This document shows, piece after piece, positions 43,791 through 55,580 of a DNA stretch of 64,000 bases. Under the pieces are notes generated by a model that was not told where the DNA came from, did not search any database, and was given only the letters and a program-made list of their open reading frames with translations. Numbering within the stretch: position 1 is the first letter of the stretch; each line of letters begins with the position of its first letter. A program made the position numbers and the translations under genes. The stretch covers positions 606,613,501-606,677,500 of the forward strand of contig CM057456.1 of NCBI GenBank assembly GCA_016271365.2, written 5' to 3'. Source of the stretch: Neoceratodus forsteri. Its lineage: Eukaryota; Chordata; Ceratodontiformes; Ceratodontidae.

Positions 43791-44300
43791 GGGATTTCCT
43801 TTCCCATTTTATATTAGAACCTTGCGTACCAAGGAACAATAAATAGTATGAAAAGGTCTATCTGCTGCAGTGCTCTTGAGTTTTCTCTGATTATCTCATT
43901 AACATGATACGATGAGATAAACTGGCTGTTGTTTCAAATTCATACACACTGGCAATAACAGACCCATTCAATAAGGTAATAATGAATTATAAACAAAGCA
44001 CAAAACTGGATACATACCTCTCAGCTGTCCCTGATAGTCTAGGACATCCCTGAATTTGGCACAAATACCTCCTTGGTCTATGCTAAATTTGACATTTCAG
44101 TCACTAAAGAGTCAAGATTTAAATCAACAAATATGTCATATTAATATTACAGTCTAGTTCTCCTTCAGAAAATGGTTTTATCAATAAGCCACATAATGTT
44201 AAAGGTTTCTGGTCTGATTTTACCACTTGTTAAGATGTGTCCCGGAGTATGGTCCTGTGGCCCTGAATATTTTAAGTCTTGTCCCAGTTTTGGGGGGCAG
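43791..44300. other. Unassigned stretch
   Basis: gtccctgatagtctaggacatccctgaatt and a later gtcccggagtatggtcctgt with ggccctgaatatttt (44,025-44,275) look like a decayed repeat of unknown type just before CR1-d. Confidence 0.35.
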
Positions 44301-44439
44301 AAGTTTGAATGATCCACAGCCTGTACCACTGCAGAATTTGGCAGGACATGGCAGCTGATGGAAGACACCCATAGCAGTGGGAAGATAGGAAGTGGGAGTC
44401 CTCAGAAGGGGAGTCACCATGGAGGGAGGAAGAGGCAAC

Positions 44440-45106
44440 CAGCCAAGGAGGAAGCAGCTGCTGGTGGGAGTCTCTTGTTAGGGGATATAGTTGGGAGTGG
44501 GGAGAAGGAGCTGAAGTGTTGAGAGGTGCTTTGGCTTGGAGGTATGGAGAGCGCATTCAGAGAATCTCTAGGACAGCAGGAGCTGGGAGGGAGCTAGATG
44601 TCATTGTCAACCTTGGGACAAATGACCTGGCAATGAACAGGGTAGGAGTAAGGGGTATGCTGGGGAGGATCCTCAAGCAGATGATGTTTTTTACTGAGCT
44701 GTTACCTATGCATGACTCAGGAGAGGAAAGGGTATTCCACACCAGGGCATTTAACAATTGATTAAAGGTATGGCGCATGGAGGAGGTCTTTGGCTACATT
44801 AGGGAATTGGGGCAAACCTGGAAGGATATGGGCTTCTATAAGGGAGAAGTGCTGCATCCTTCCAGGAAGAGGACTGCAGTCCTTAGTAAGAGGTTTAATT
44901 GCTACTTGGGTGAGCAGTTCGATTTTCTGGGGCGGACTCTTAAAATGAAGGGAGGCAAAAATTCCTCCCCCCCATATAATGTAGCATTAGGGAGAGAGGA
45001 CCCAAGGGAAGTAAACTCCCCTAGGGAAGGGGCACAAGAAGACAGGTGTGGGGACAAGGCAGAGAAAAAGGGTGTACAAAGCACGTCAGAAAGAATAATG
45101 GAGTAA
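44440..45106 (+). pseudogene. CR1-d ORF1 SGNH-esterase-like region
   Basis: CR1 ORF1 proteins carry an SGNH hydrolase-like domain. Here block I is decayed (LLLGDIVGSGEKEL near 44,462-44,515). The GTND block is intact in VNLGTNDLAMN (44,607-44,640). A later frame (44,777-45,106) gives FYKGEVLHPSRKR, where intact relatives read D-G-L-H-L-S; the catalytic Asp of the DxxH motif is not visible. No zinc-finger end was found upstream. Confidence 0.7.
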
Positions 45107-45967
45107 AGTAAATAGGGAAGGACAAGATAAAAGCAAAGAGATGGACCAAATGGAGCTTCAAGGGACAGCACAGTCAAGAAGGGGGAAGAAAGCAAGGAAG
45201 CAAGCAGGGAGGGAATAAGTTATAGAGAGCCATGAGTGCCAATGCAAGGAGTCCAGGAGATAAAATTCCAGACCTGACGGCCATCATGGCAGGGAATAGA
45301 CTGGATGTGGTGGTCATAATGGAGTTGTAATGCACTGAGCTTGAGAAATACTGTGATAGTCTCTGTTGAGCAGAGACAGAGCAGGGAGGAGGAGGAGGGG
45401 AGGAGTGGTTGCACTATATGTGAGGAAGGAAATCAAGGCCACAGTGGTGCATAGTCACCTGGCAGAAAAGGAAGGGCTAGAGGTGCAGTGGGTCATCCTG
45501 GAGACAGACTCTGGGGCTACTATCCATACCGGGGTAGTGTCAAGACTTCCAACATAGGGAGAGGAGCTGGATAAGGCACTTGGGGAGACCATCATCAGAA
45601 TGGCAAGTTAGAGAGTGGTGCTGCTGGTTGGTGACTTTAACCTGCCAAACATGGTGTCAGTGGTGCCTTCCAACAGCATCTTCAGCAAGGTGCAGGGCCA
45701 TCCCCGGCTCCCAATAAGGGGCTTTTCTCAGGCAGCTAGTCAAAAAAAGCACTAGGGATGGCACAGTGCTGGACTTGATGCTTACAAACATAGTCAGCAT
45801 TACAGAGATCACAGTAGGCTGTCCCCTAGTTACCAGTGATCAGCATGGAAAGTGTAAGTAAGGAGTCACATGGACCCATGGAGGAAGCCAACAGAGATAA
45901 ATTCAAAGATACAAACAACAGAAATTGGGCTCTACTGGAACTGGAGCAAGTCTTCAAAAGTATTTAA

Positions 45968-47129
45968 AAGGTTTAAAGCACTTTATTGAATAAAACAACA
46001 AACAGGTGGTGCCGACATTTCATGTCACTACTTCGCACTTCAGCAAGGCATGATCTCATTACTATCATGCTGCTTTTATAGTGAAGAAAATGGTAATTGA
46101 TTTAAAGTTCCCCTTCTTTATTAATACCAGGTACACATAATAAATTTAAAAGCTATGTGCAAAATGAGTGTTAAGTGCATCCAGTAATTGCAAGTGCATC
46201 ATTATAAAAGGTTAAATTACAACGTGCTATGTGCAGTAACGGTAATTCATATTTTACACTTGGAAATTCCTTTAATACATATAAGACAAAGCCACAGAAG
46301 AGACACAAAAGACAAAGAAAACACCAATACAGCAATATGAAGCAAGGGAGGGGACAAAAAAGAGAGACATACAGAAGAAGAGTGGGCAGAGAACAAACAG
46401 ATGGGGGGGGAAGGAGACGGGAGCTGGTGCATGTGTTATTTTGTTAATTTAAATTTTGATTGCATTATCCAGTTTTTTGTATCTCTTAACAGTATATTCC
46501 AGCAGTATGTATCTATTTATTAATAGTGTGACACTAGAGATATATTTTTGGGGGCCAATTGCGTCTTATGGATTTTTATCTAGTTTGGACCCCATAATAT
46601 AATTATATATTTGCCTTATCATCAATTTCTGTAGCCATTGCCATATATATTTTTATCTCCCTCCCCTCTCCCCTTCTCTTCTCCCCCTCATCTGTTTGTT
46701 CCTTTTGGCCCCACCCCCATTTGTTTGTGCATCTCTGTGCATCTCTTTTTTTTGTTCCTGTCCCCCTCTTTTTCATGTATGTGTTTTTTTTTGTTTGTTT
46801 TGTTTGTGACTTATATGCATGAAGGAATTTACAAGTGTCAAATATTAATTACTACTATCTCACATAGCACTTTGTATAATAACACTTTATTATGACACAC
46901 TTTGGATTTTTGGAGGCACCTAACACTCGTTTTGCACAGAGCTTTTTAATTTATTATGTGTACCTGGTTTTAATGGAGAAGGGGCATTCTACATTAATCA
47001 GCATTTTCTTCACTGTGAAAGCAATATACTAGCAATGAGATCATGCTTTGATGAAGCACAAAGTAGTACTGCAAAATGTGGGGGGTATCAACACTGTTTG
47101 TTGTTTCACACAAACGTGATTTAAACCTT
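45968..47129. mobile_element. FB4: ~1.16-kb foldback inserted in CR1-d
   Basis: Palindrome with its turn near 46,547. Pairs: aaggtttaaagca (45,968) with the tttaaacctt end (47,120-47,129); cttcagcaaggcatgatctc with gagatcatgctttgatgaag; accaggtacacataataaat with atttattatgtgtacctggt; tgtgcaaaatgagtgttaag (46,156) with cctaacactcgttttgcaca (46,919-46,938). Arms are ~580 bp at ~80-85% identity. CR1 linker coding flanks it. ttcaaaagtattt and ttcaaatgtttct are possible target duplications. No transposase. Confidence 0.8.
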
Positions 47130-47702
47130 TCAAATGTTTCTGAAGACTTGTTCCATTTCCAGTCTATTGAGCCCAGGTTTCTGTTGTCCATACCATTGAT
47201 CACCATACAGTGTGGTTTAACATAAAGACAGGAGCAGAGGCAAACTACACGAGGATGAGGGTCCCCATCATTATGTGGGTGGATTGTAAAGAAATGAAAG
47301 ATTGCCTTGGACTCTGCTACTTGGGGGGGGGGGGCTTGCCAGAGAAGGGTAGAGGCACAGTGGGAAAAAATAAGGGAAAACATGATTAAAGCAACCAGTC
47401 TCTGCATGGAGGTAGTGAATAAAAGCAGAAGGAAAAAGAGGTTGTTATGATTTTCTAGGGAAGTGGCCAAGGTGGTGAAGGAAAAAAGGTGGCATTTAGG
47501 AGGTATAAGGAAATGTAGAGGAAGGAGAATATGGAGGTATACCAAGTGAAACAGAGGGAAGCAGGAAAAGTAGTGAGAGGAAGAAGCAGGAAAGGCAGTG
47601 AGGAGAGGACACAGGAAAAGGGGTGAGGGGAGTAAAGGTACAGACAGAAGAAAGGATAGCTAAAGGGGTAGATAAAGGGGATAAGTGTTTTTAGATACAT
47701 AA

Positions 47703-47925
47703 CAGATCCAGAAGCAAGTGGTTTGATACCTTTTATTGGACCAACATAGATGTTACAAAAAGAAAACAATGTCTAAGCTTTCTGACCAACCAAGTTCTTC
47801 CTCGGAGACATATGACAACACCTATGTTGGTTCAATAAAAGGTATCATACCATTTGCTTCTGGATCTGTTCTTACAAGGACCAATATGGCAGCTAATCCA
47901 TTTCTGCATGTCATCATGTAAGATA
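47703..47925. mobile_element. FB5: 220-bp palindromic MITE with 13-bp target duplication
   Basis: tttagatacataa occurs immediately before (47,690-47,702) and after (47,926-47,938). Arms cagatccagaagcaagtggt...ggaccaacatag (47,703-47,749) and their near-complement (47,822-47,870) enclose gctttctgacc. An extra ~55 bp with its own small hairpin (cttac...gtaag) follows on the right. Palindromic elements with this ttttattggaccaac text are widespread in vertebrates; I do not name the family. Confidence 0.75.
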
Positions 47926-48334
47926 TTTAGATACATAAGTGAGATGAAGAAAACAAGGTGAGTGGTGGAGAAGATTAGGAGGGTGGCAGGGTGAGACTGC
48001 ACAGAAGAGAACTAAGACAAAGTTGCCATCTTGACATTACTTCTGCTTAGTTTTCACAGTGGATGGGGGGGCAGTCAACCAGGGAGTAGCAGGAACAAAG
48101 AAGGGGGCAAGGTAGACACAAGTCAATTTTCAGAGGAAAAAGTCTTGAAGAGACTTACAACTCTGAAGGTGGACAAGGCTATGGAAGTGGATGTGATACG
48201 TTCAAGGCTTCGAACGAAACTCAGGGAGATGCTAGCTGCCCCACTGATGTCAGTTCACGGGAAACAGGTGTGGTTCCAGAGGAATGGAGAAAAGCAGATG
48301 TGGTTCATCTTCATAAGAGGAGGAATCAACATTG

Positions 48335-49797
48335 GCTGATGACAAGACTGATCATAGCCCCATATTATGTTACTGGGGAGCACGCAGACCAAAATTACCA
48401 CTGGTTCATGTAGAATCTCAATCCAAGCATGGATTTTGTCTGAGTGATTTTTGTGAAGCCATTGCTGCTGCTGATTGGTCATATTTACACTGCATTCCAG
48501 ATAGGGATATTATGTTGGATTACATTATGTTTGAATTTAATTGAGTTTGTGATAGATTTGCTCCTTTTTGGAAAAAAAGAATAAATAAAAAAGAGTGGAT
48601 TGCCCTTGATTTGATATGCTTACTGTAGGAGAAAGACAAAAAAGTGTCACAATGTGATTGATTTAATGGATGATCGTAAGTTGAGAAATCAATATAAAAG
48701 ATTAACAAGAAATAAAATCAGATTTTTTGTGAACAATTTCCTTACAGCAATGATGTGCAACAAATTGGTCAACATTGAATAAATTACTGGGTAAATTCAA
48801 ATCTGTGAATGTTCCACTATTACAAACTAAGCCTGGTGATTTAGCTTCTCCATTAGATACCGCAAATGAGCTAAACACATTCTTTAGTGAGACAATCAAA
48901 TTTGCTCCAAAAATTCAGGAAGAAGGAAATAGTCTCTTTCAAGTGCTCGCTTTCTTTTAAATGAAATTTCCCCTTCTGAAACTCTAGATTATTTGAGGAA
49001 GATGAATCTGAAATCACAAATAGACTGTAATAATATTGACTTGAGATTATGTTCCCTAGTCCTAGATGTGATGGTGTATCCATTTTGTGAGTTGTTTAAT
49101 TTTTCACTTAAATTTGGTGTTCTTGTGTTTTGGAAGCAGGTGGCTGTGGTGCCTTTTTTTAAATATGGCAATCAAACGAAGGCCAAGAATTACTGGCTTG
49201 TCTCCTTGCTTGACCCACTGTTCAGAGTCCTTGAATAAAAATGTACATGATCAGCTTTCTCAGTTTTTGGATGATACCAAGATATTGTAAAAATGAAAAT
49301 GACAACATGTTTTTTGTCTCAATCACAGTACTCTAACTGCTGTTCTGAAACTTAGTTAATTCTTGCATGGGGCCTTGGACAGTGGGGGTGTGGCCAGAGT
49401 ATTGTTTTTGAATGTGTCTGAAGTTTTGGATTTGGTGCACCACAGTCGCTTACTTTCAAAGGGTGCACTAAAATATCAGAATTCACTCCCAAGTTCTGTT
49501 CAACAAGTCCAATCTGATTCTGTTTTTAAGAACGTGCTTAGAAAAAATTCTCGTAAATTCAAAATGCCAATGTGTTTGCACTTTATTGAATACCATACAT
49601 TGTACTAACTTAATCTCAGATTATGCTATGTATATAGATTATTTTTTTAAATCTTCCTTAATTATACGATAAGTTATTGAGTTATGGATGTATGAGTGAT
49701 TAGACGTTTGTGTTCCAGTCCCTCTTGAAAATGGGCATTTATGCCATTGGGTTTTTACCCAATTAATAACTTTTAAATAAAAAAAAAAATAAATAAT
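48335..49797 (+). mobile_element. L2-e: 5'-truncated, internally deleted L2-type LINE in CR1-d
   Basis: Starts in the endonuclease end (DKTDHSPIL, 48,340). It continues through the linker (INKKEWIALDLI, LNTFFSETI near 48,870) and RT start (VFWKQVAVVPFFKYGN, AKNYWLVSLLDPLFRVLE, 49,130-49,238), then jumps by a large deletion to ARVLFLNVSEVLDLVHHSRL and the tail (SLPSSVQQVQSDSVFKNVLR). The 3' end is tttttacccaattaataact then an A-rich run at 49,775-49,797. CR1-d coding resumes at once. ggaatcaa and gcatcaa at the borders could be remnants of target duplication. Confidence 0.82.
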
Positions 49798-50160
49798 AGC
49801 AGCAGCATCAAGGAGGAAGCTAGCAACTACAGGTTGGTCAGTCTCACATTAGTGGTGGGGAAATTGATGGAAACCAACTTAAGGAAAGGCTGGTAGAGTA
49901 TCTTGAATCCAATGGGCTGCAAGACAACAGGCAGAATGGATTCATAGGGGGAGGTCATGCCAGATGAATATGATTAATTTCCTCAACTTGGTGACGAGGG
50001 AAATAGATCAGGGGAGCCCAGTGGACATGGCCTATCTGGACTTCAGCAACGCCTTCCAAACTGTGCCACCCAAGAAAGTAAGCAGCTTAGGGTGGGATCC
50101 AAAGTGGTGAATAGGGTTGCAAACTGGTTAACAGATAGGCAACAGAGGGTTGTGGTTAAT

Positions 50161-51240
50161 TAAACAATACATGACAGGGTGTGGTATATCATGGGATATC
50201 GTTACACCTCGGGTGCCTCATGCACCTGAGAAGTGATGATATCCCATGATATACCACACCCTGGAGTGCATTATTGCTATTATAAACTGGATAAAAATTG
50301 CTAAACAAAAAAAACCCTGTTTAAAATATGTGAAAAAATTATTTTTAAGGACTGATGTAGGAGTACAGTTTCATAAAATAGTTTTGTTATGGGCTGCAGT
50401 CAGCAGGTTGTGCTAGTGTATATTAGGACCAAGGATCTGCAGCACTGACTTTAATGACCCAGGCTCCACAGTGTGGAGGAGTATGTTTTATTGATTTTAT
50501 TCAGAAAAATGGGACCTTGCCCAGGTTCTATTCAGAGCACCGACTTCCATAGCAGAGACATTTCAAAATTGCACTGAAGTGCCAGAGGATCATGGACAGG
50601 TCATCATGACAACTGACTTCAGCTAGAGACATACTGTAGTACTATAATGAATGCTGAGGTTGGGAAAGTGTGACTTTAATAGAAACAAGGACTCAGACTT
50701 CCAGAAATCACGTTGTGAAAAGCTGAACCGCGATACTAGATATGCACCTATGCATATGCAAATCCTATTACATATTCATAGATGCACGTCTAAGATAGCG
50801 GCTCTGCTTTTTCACAGTGATTTCTGGAAGTCTGAGTCCTTGCTTCTAATAAAGTCACACTTCCTGACTTCAGCATTCATTATAGTATTACATTATGTCT
50901 CTAAAGTCGGTTGTCATGACACCTCCATGAGCCTCTGGCACTGCAGCACCATTTTAAAATGTGTCCGTAGTGCAGTAGCTGGCTTTTGAGACTGGTTTGC
51001 TTTTTGGATTCAAATGAATGAAAGAAACTGCTTTTCTCTACTGATGTCTTTCTGTGAGGTGGAGTGCGGGATGAGGAAATGGTGGCATTGGAGGAATTTG
51101 TGGTGAATGAGGAGGCTGGTGATGAGAGGTTTTTTGAAGCCGTGAGTATGTAGTAGGATATACTCATGGCTTCAGATACCTCTCAGCCAATCAGCTTCCT
51201 CAAAATTTTCAATCCAGTTCATAATGGCATTTTGCATGCT
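50161..51240 (-). mobile_element. VS-3: private-stem hairpin element with palindromic core, in CR1-d
   Basis: Left end: perfect 25-bp stem (50,176-50,200 agggtgtggtatatcatggg..., with 50,238-50,262), loop cacctcgggtgcctcatgca, and outer text ggagtgcattattgctatta. Right end: cagccaatcagc (51,185; complement gctgattggctg) beside a small hairpin gaagccgtgagta / tactcatggcttc (51,136-51,173). Between them lies a ~760-bp palindrome turning near 50,764, with pairs aaggactcagacttccagaa (50,687) and ttctggaagtctgagtcctt (50,822). CR1-d coding stops at gtggttaat and resumes aatgaagagtgacc. Confidence 0.75.
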
Positions 51241-52265
51241 AATGAAGAGTGACCAGCGGGGTGCCACAGGGCTCAGTAGTGGGACCAGTCCACTTCGATG
51301 CCTTCATAAGTGATATTGCAGAAGAACTGGAAGAAAAGGCATGTAATTTTGTTGATGATATTACAATCTGTAATAGGGTGGACTCTTAGGAGGTGGTAAA
51401 TAGAATGTGTAGGGATCTTGGAAAACTCAAGGAGTTATCAAGAACATGGAAGTTGAGGTTCAGTGCTAAAAAATGCAAACTTATGCACCAAGGGCATAGG
51501 AATCTAGGAGCAGAGAATAGGATGGGAGAAGCTACTGACAGTCACTAAGCAGGAAAGAGACCTTAGGGTTTTCATACCTGATGACCTCAAAATGGCAGGA
51601 TAGTGACAAAGCAGCAGTAAGATTAGTGGGATGTTGGAGTGCATAGGGAAGGGTATCTTCAGTAGGAAGAAGCAGGTGGTGTTGCCACTGTATAGCTCAC
51701 TAGGGAGACCCCACCAGGAGTACCATGTCCAGTTTTGGAGGCCACAACTCAGAAAGGACATAGACAGGGTGGAGGTAGTTCTGAGGAAGGCAACTAAAAT
51801 GGTGCAGGGTTGCATGAGAAGTCCTACAAGGAGAGACTGATGAATCTCAACATGTACACCTAGGAAGAGAGGAGAGTGAAAGGGGACATGATAGAGACCT
51901 ACAAGTACCACAGAGGGGTGAACATAATGCAGGAGGGGAGTCTCTTTCAAATATGAAATAGCACTTTCACCAGGGGGCAGGTGATGTAGCTTGGGGGGGT
52001 TAAGAGGGATGTGAGGAAGTACTACTTCACTGAAAGGATGGTAGATACCTAGAATAAACTGGCAGAAGAAGTGGTGTAGGTGAAAGCAGTTGGGGGCTTC
52101 AAGCATGTGCAGGACAGACATCAAGGGATATTAGTAAATAGGCACAGAGGGGGGAGGGTCGCCAGGGACCTGTTAGGGTCTGTGTAGAGAGATTAGGCAG
52201 GGAATATCTAGGAAGTCTGGGTGGGCCAAGTAGTCCTTATCTGCTGACAAATTATATGTTTCTAT

Positions 52266-53496
52266 ACACGGTATGGCTGGATGGAAAGAGGCCACCTGTG
52301 GGCTACTGGTAGCATGTCAACTAGTATGTGAGTGACCCAGGTTAAGGAGCAAGACTAGTTTCTTCACAGTTGAGCAACCTATGTGCTGCAGTCAGTAGTG
52401 TTTCCATGTGTGGGGGGGGAAGAGCCACATTGTGCTGCTGCAGCAAACCCTGTGGAGGGAGAAGGATCTCAGTCTTCTGCACATGAATGCTGTAGAGGTT
52501 GTGTCACTGTGGCATCAGTGGGAGGTGAGAGAACAAGAAGAACATGGGCTATAAAATGTCACTCATGTGGTCAATAAGAGACCAGTATGGCAATCTAAAC
52601 CTGTATGGGGAAAAACTGGATTGGAAGGATCCTGTCTTCAGAATCTGTTTTGCCAAGCTGACTCTGTGGTGCAGAGTAATAGGGGAACTATTCGGCACAA
52701 CTTCAATCCTGGTTTGCACCCTGAGCCCAGTACACTATAAGTGGAGGCCAACAGAGGAGTATTACATGTTCAGTCAGATGTGCTACTGTAAAGAGAAACA
52801 GTATGTCCTACTGCTTAACTGCCTTCTAGCTGCAGGTGGCGGCAGCATGCAGAAATGCACCAAGCTGCTAAGGAGGGGTACAAGGGGACAGCTATCTCTT
52901 TGAGGTGCATACTACCACCATAGACTTGCATCTCAGGGGAAAGTAGGAAGTAAAGAGAGAGCTGGAGCAGGAGGGAAAGGGAGAAAATAGTTGGCATCAA
53001 GAAAGTTATATAACTGTCTGCTGCTATGACTTAAAGGGCAATTCTGGCCTTTCATCCCTGTAGCAAAGGTACATAACTATTGATTCAAAGTACTCAAGGG
53101 AATGAACTCACCCACTCCTTTCAAGGTAGGAAAGTAAGCTCCCTGTGGGCATACTCAGTGGAAGGTCACAGGATGAGCCAGAGAGCAGATCACCAGGAAA
53201 ATGGTCTTACTATCCAGACCAGTGCTGCTGCAAACCAAATCAGATGACAAAAACCACAGGAGCAGATCACACAGAGAGTAAATAAAGGCAAGTAGCCTGA
53301 TGACTTTATTGCAGGCTTACAAATCATAAAACAAGAGTACTGAATAAAGCTGCTGTAGTCATGTTCTGTGCCAAACTCAAGTTTTGTGATTTTTACAGTC
53401 TGCAATAACATCCTTGATCTACTTCCCTTTATTAACTTTTTCATGTACTCTGCCTCTGTGCTTTTTGAGCAGGAAAGTACAAACAATAATTTTGTT
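52266..53496. other. Unassigned stretch
   Basis: A weak tRNA-like head (gtgggctactggtagcatgt... gagtgacccaggttaaggag, 52,308-52,347) may start a SINE. A 119-codon frame at 52,544-52,903 has no recognisable domain or relatives in the window. Nothing else identified. Confidence 0.35.
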
Positions 53497-54181
53497 TTCA
53501 TTTTTTATACTTGTTAGCAAGATGAGCAAAATGCCCATTTTCACAAGTGACACGTTTACATAAAAAACATATTGTCAAACAGGACATACCCAATTAAACA
53601 AGATAGAAAAACTAAATATATACAAATATACATGTAACAATTTATTTCTATTGCAAACAGCTACAATCAGTAATAGAATCAAGCCCCTGAACAAACTTAT
53701 ACTTAAAAGACCTAGCAGTTCTACAACTGGAGACTACACTGAGGATACTATTAAAAAATGTTGTAGCTCTTTAGACAACAGATCTTTGACCTAATGTTTT
53801 CTTAAAAAAAGGGACCCTAAGAAAACCTCGAGTCCCTGACCTCGTTATCTGAGAATGTTTCAGTCTGATGAAAAAAGACTGAATAGAGGAGGGGAGAAAA
53901 CCCTTGATACCCTTAAAGGCAAAGGTAGCCAACTTGATGTCAATTCTATCCAATAAAGGAGGACAACTGACTTAATTGAAAAGATTGCAGTGATGAATTC
54001 TAAGGGGAAGACCAGTCATAAATTGCACAATACTATAGTAGGTTACTTGTAACTTGTGTAACACTGTTTCATTCATTCCAGACTAGACCTTTACTCCATA
54101 GTCAAATGCACTAAGCAAGAAGCTATGTGTCAATAATCAACGATATTCGAGAATAAGATAGGATCTGACCCTAAATAACAT

Positions 54182-54892
54182 TCAGAACCTCGGATGGACT
54201 CTTTTTACTATATTACTAACATGGGATTCAAAGGAAAGATGTGAATCAAGGGTCACCCCTAAATAGCTGAAATTGTCTACTAATTCTATCCTAGCCCCCT
54301 TAAGATCCACAACTGAAACATTAATGTCCCTGACTGTCCTGGGGCATGTGAACACCATAACTTTTGTATTCCCTGTATTTAAAACCAGTTCGTGAGAAAG
54401 CAGCCACCTTTGAAATGAATCAAAATCCTGTTGGACTAATGTTAAAGCTTGATCTAGGTTATCTCCAGAAGTGAAAATTACCACATCATCTGCATTTAAA
54501 ATCATATTGGAGTATGAACATGATAGGGGTGCTGCATTCATATACAGGGAAAACAAAAGAGGGTGCAATATTGAGCCCTGCGGTACACCACAGTTGATTA
54601 GATGTGAGTCAGAACATTTCTGGGCAATGGCAGTCCTATGCTCCCTATTGGATAGGTAACCATCTAGCCAGGATAGAACTTGCCCTGAAAAATAAACATC
54701 TTTCAAAGATTCCAACAACAAGGCATGGCTAACCAGATCAAAGGCCTTGGTGAGGTCCACAAACACCCTGGCGACAGAGTGCCTAAAATCTAGGGCACTC
54801 CATACGCCATCCCCAAACCCCACCAAGGCTATCTCAGTATTATGGTTTAATCTAAACCCATGCTGGGAACTGGTTAATAAATTGTACTTCAA
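54182..54892 (-). pseudogene. L2-f reverse transcriptase
   Basis: An open frame of 236 codons: SQHGFRLNHNTEIALVGFGD, VARVFVDLTKAFDLVSHALL, YLSNREHRTAIAQ, INCGVPQGSILHPLLFSLYM, then the active site as LNADDVVIF where relatives have LYADDAVIF (Tyr changed to Asn), and NFSYLGVTLDSHLSFESHV. The frame is unusually clean for this window, but the catalytic-box substitution and lost flanking frames indicate a dead copy. Confidence 0.9.
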
Positions 54893-55580
54893 CCGAAAAG
54901 CTTGAATCTGATCAAATATAATTCTTTCAAGAATTTAAGATAAAGGGTCCCACAGGGATATAGGTCTATAATTTGAAACAAGGTTCCTAGACCTTGGTTT
55001 AAAAATTGGCTTTATAAGGGCTGACTTCCAACAATGAGGGAAGACACCATAGCAGAGGGAATAACTAAATATAGTTGTTAGGGGGTTGGCTAAGGTATTA
55101 ATTCCCAGTTTCAGAAGCCTAAAATCTATTTTATCCTGTCCAATGTGAGGTTTAGGATTATATTTTAGGGCATACTCTATAATCTGTTCAGGGGGATAAT
55201 CTGAAAATAAAATCAGGGATGACTTTCATTATGATCCCTGTCTAAAAATTCTATGTTATTCATGACCTTATTTTTAACTTATAAAATGGGCAAAGAATTT
55301 TCAGCAATCTGATTGGTTGTTAGCCGTGCATTAGATGTGTCTAATGTACAGCTATAACTAGAACCACCATTTAGAATACACAGGCCCATTTTATAAGCAC
55401 AATAAGCCACTCTGGGGATGTGCATTAGACAGTTCTAATGCACGGCTAGGGGACTGGACACACTCGGCTTGAGAAACATAGAAACATAGACTTTGACGGC
55501 AAATAAGGACCGCTAGGCCCATCTAGTCTGCCCATTTCCCTACCTAAAGGATAGGCCACAGATCCTAGTTAACCAACAGC

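Larger units (their letters stand above)
44300..52265 (+). mobile_element. CR1-d: CR1 LINE carrying four nested insertions
   Basis: CR1 blocks on the plus strand: 44,300-45,967 (ORF1 and endonuclease), 47,130-47,702 and 47,926-48,334 (linker, RT start), 49,798-50,160 (RT), and 51,241-52,265 (RT core to 3' end). The text joins across each gap; for example NRQQRVVV before VS-3 and VTSGVPQGSVVGPV after it. Inserts are FB4, FB5, L2-e and VS-3. Motifs: LLLGDIVG and NLGTNDLA (ORF1 esterase), LVTSDQHG (EN end), LRRLTTLKVDKA-like, NYRLVSLTLVVGKLME, and the C-terminal MLECIGKGIFSRKKQVVLPL. The 3' end is tatctgctgacaaattatat. It is dead. Confidence 0.88.

Noticed and set aside
44607..44640. GTND motif as a cellular esterase gene
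   Set aside because: Surrounding text is CR1 ORF1, where an SGNH domain is normal.
52544..52903. 119-codon frame as a host gene exon
   Set aside because: No recognisable domain, no splice or gene context, similar length to chance frames elsewhere here.
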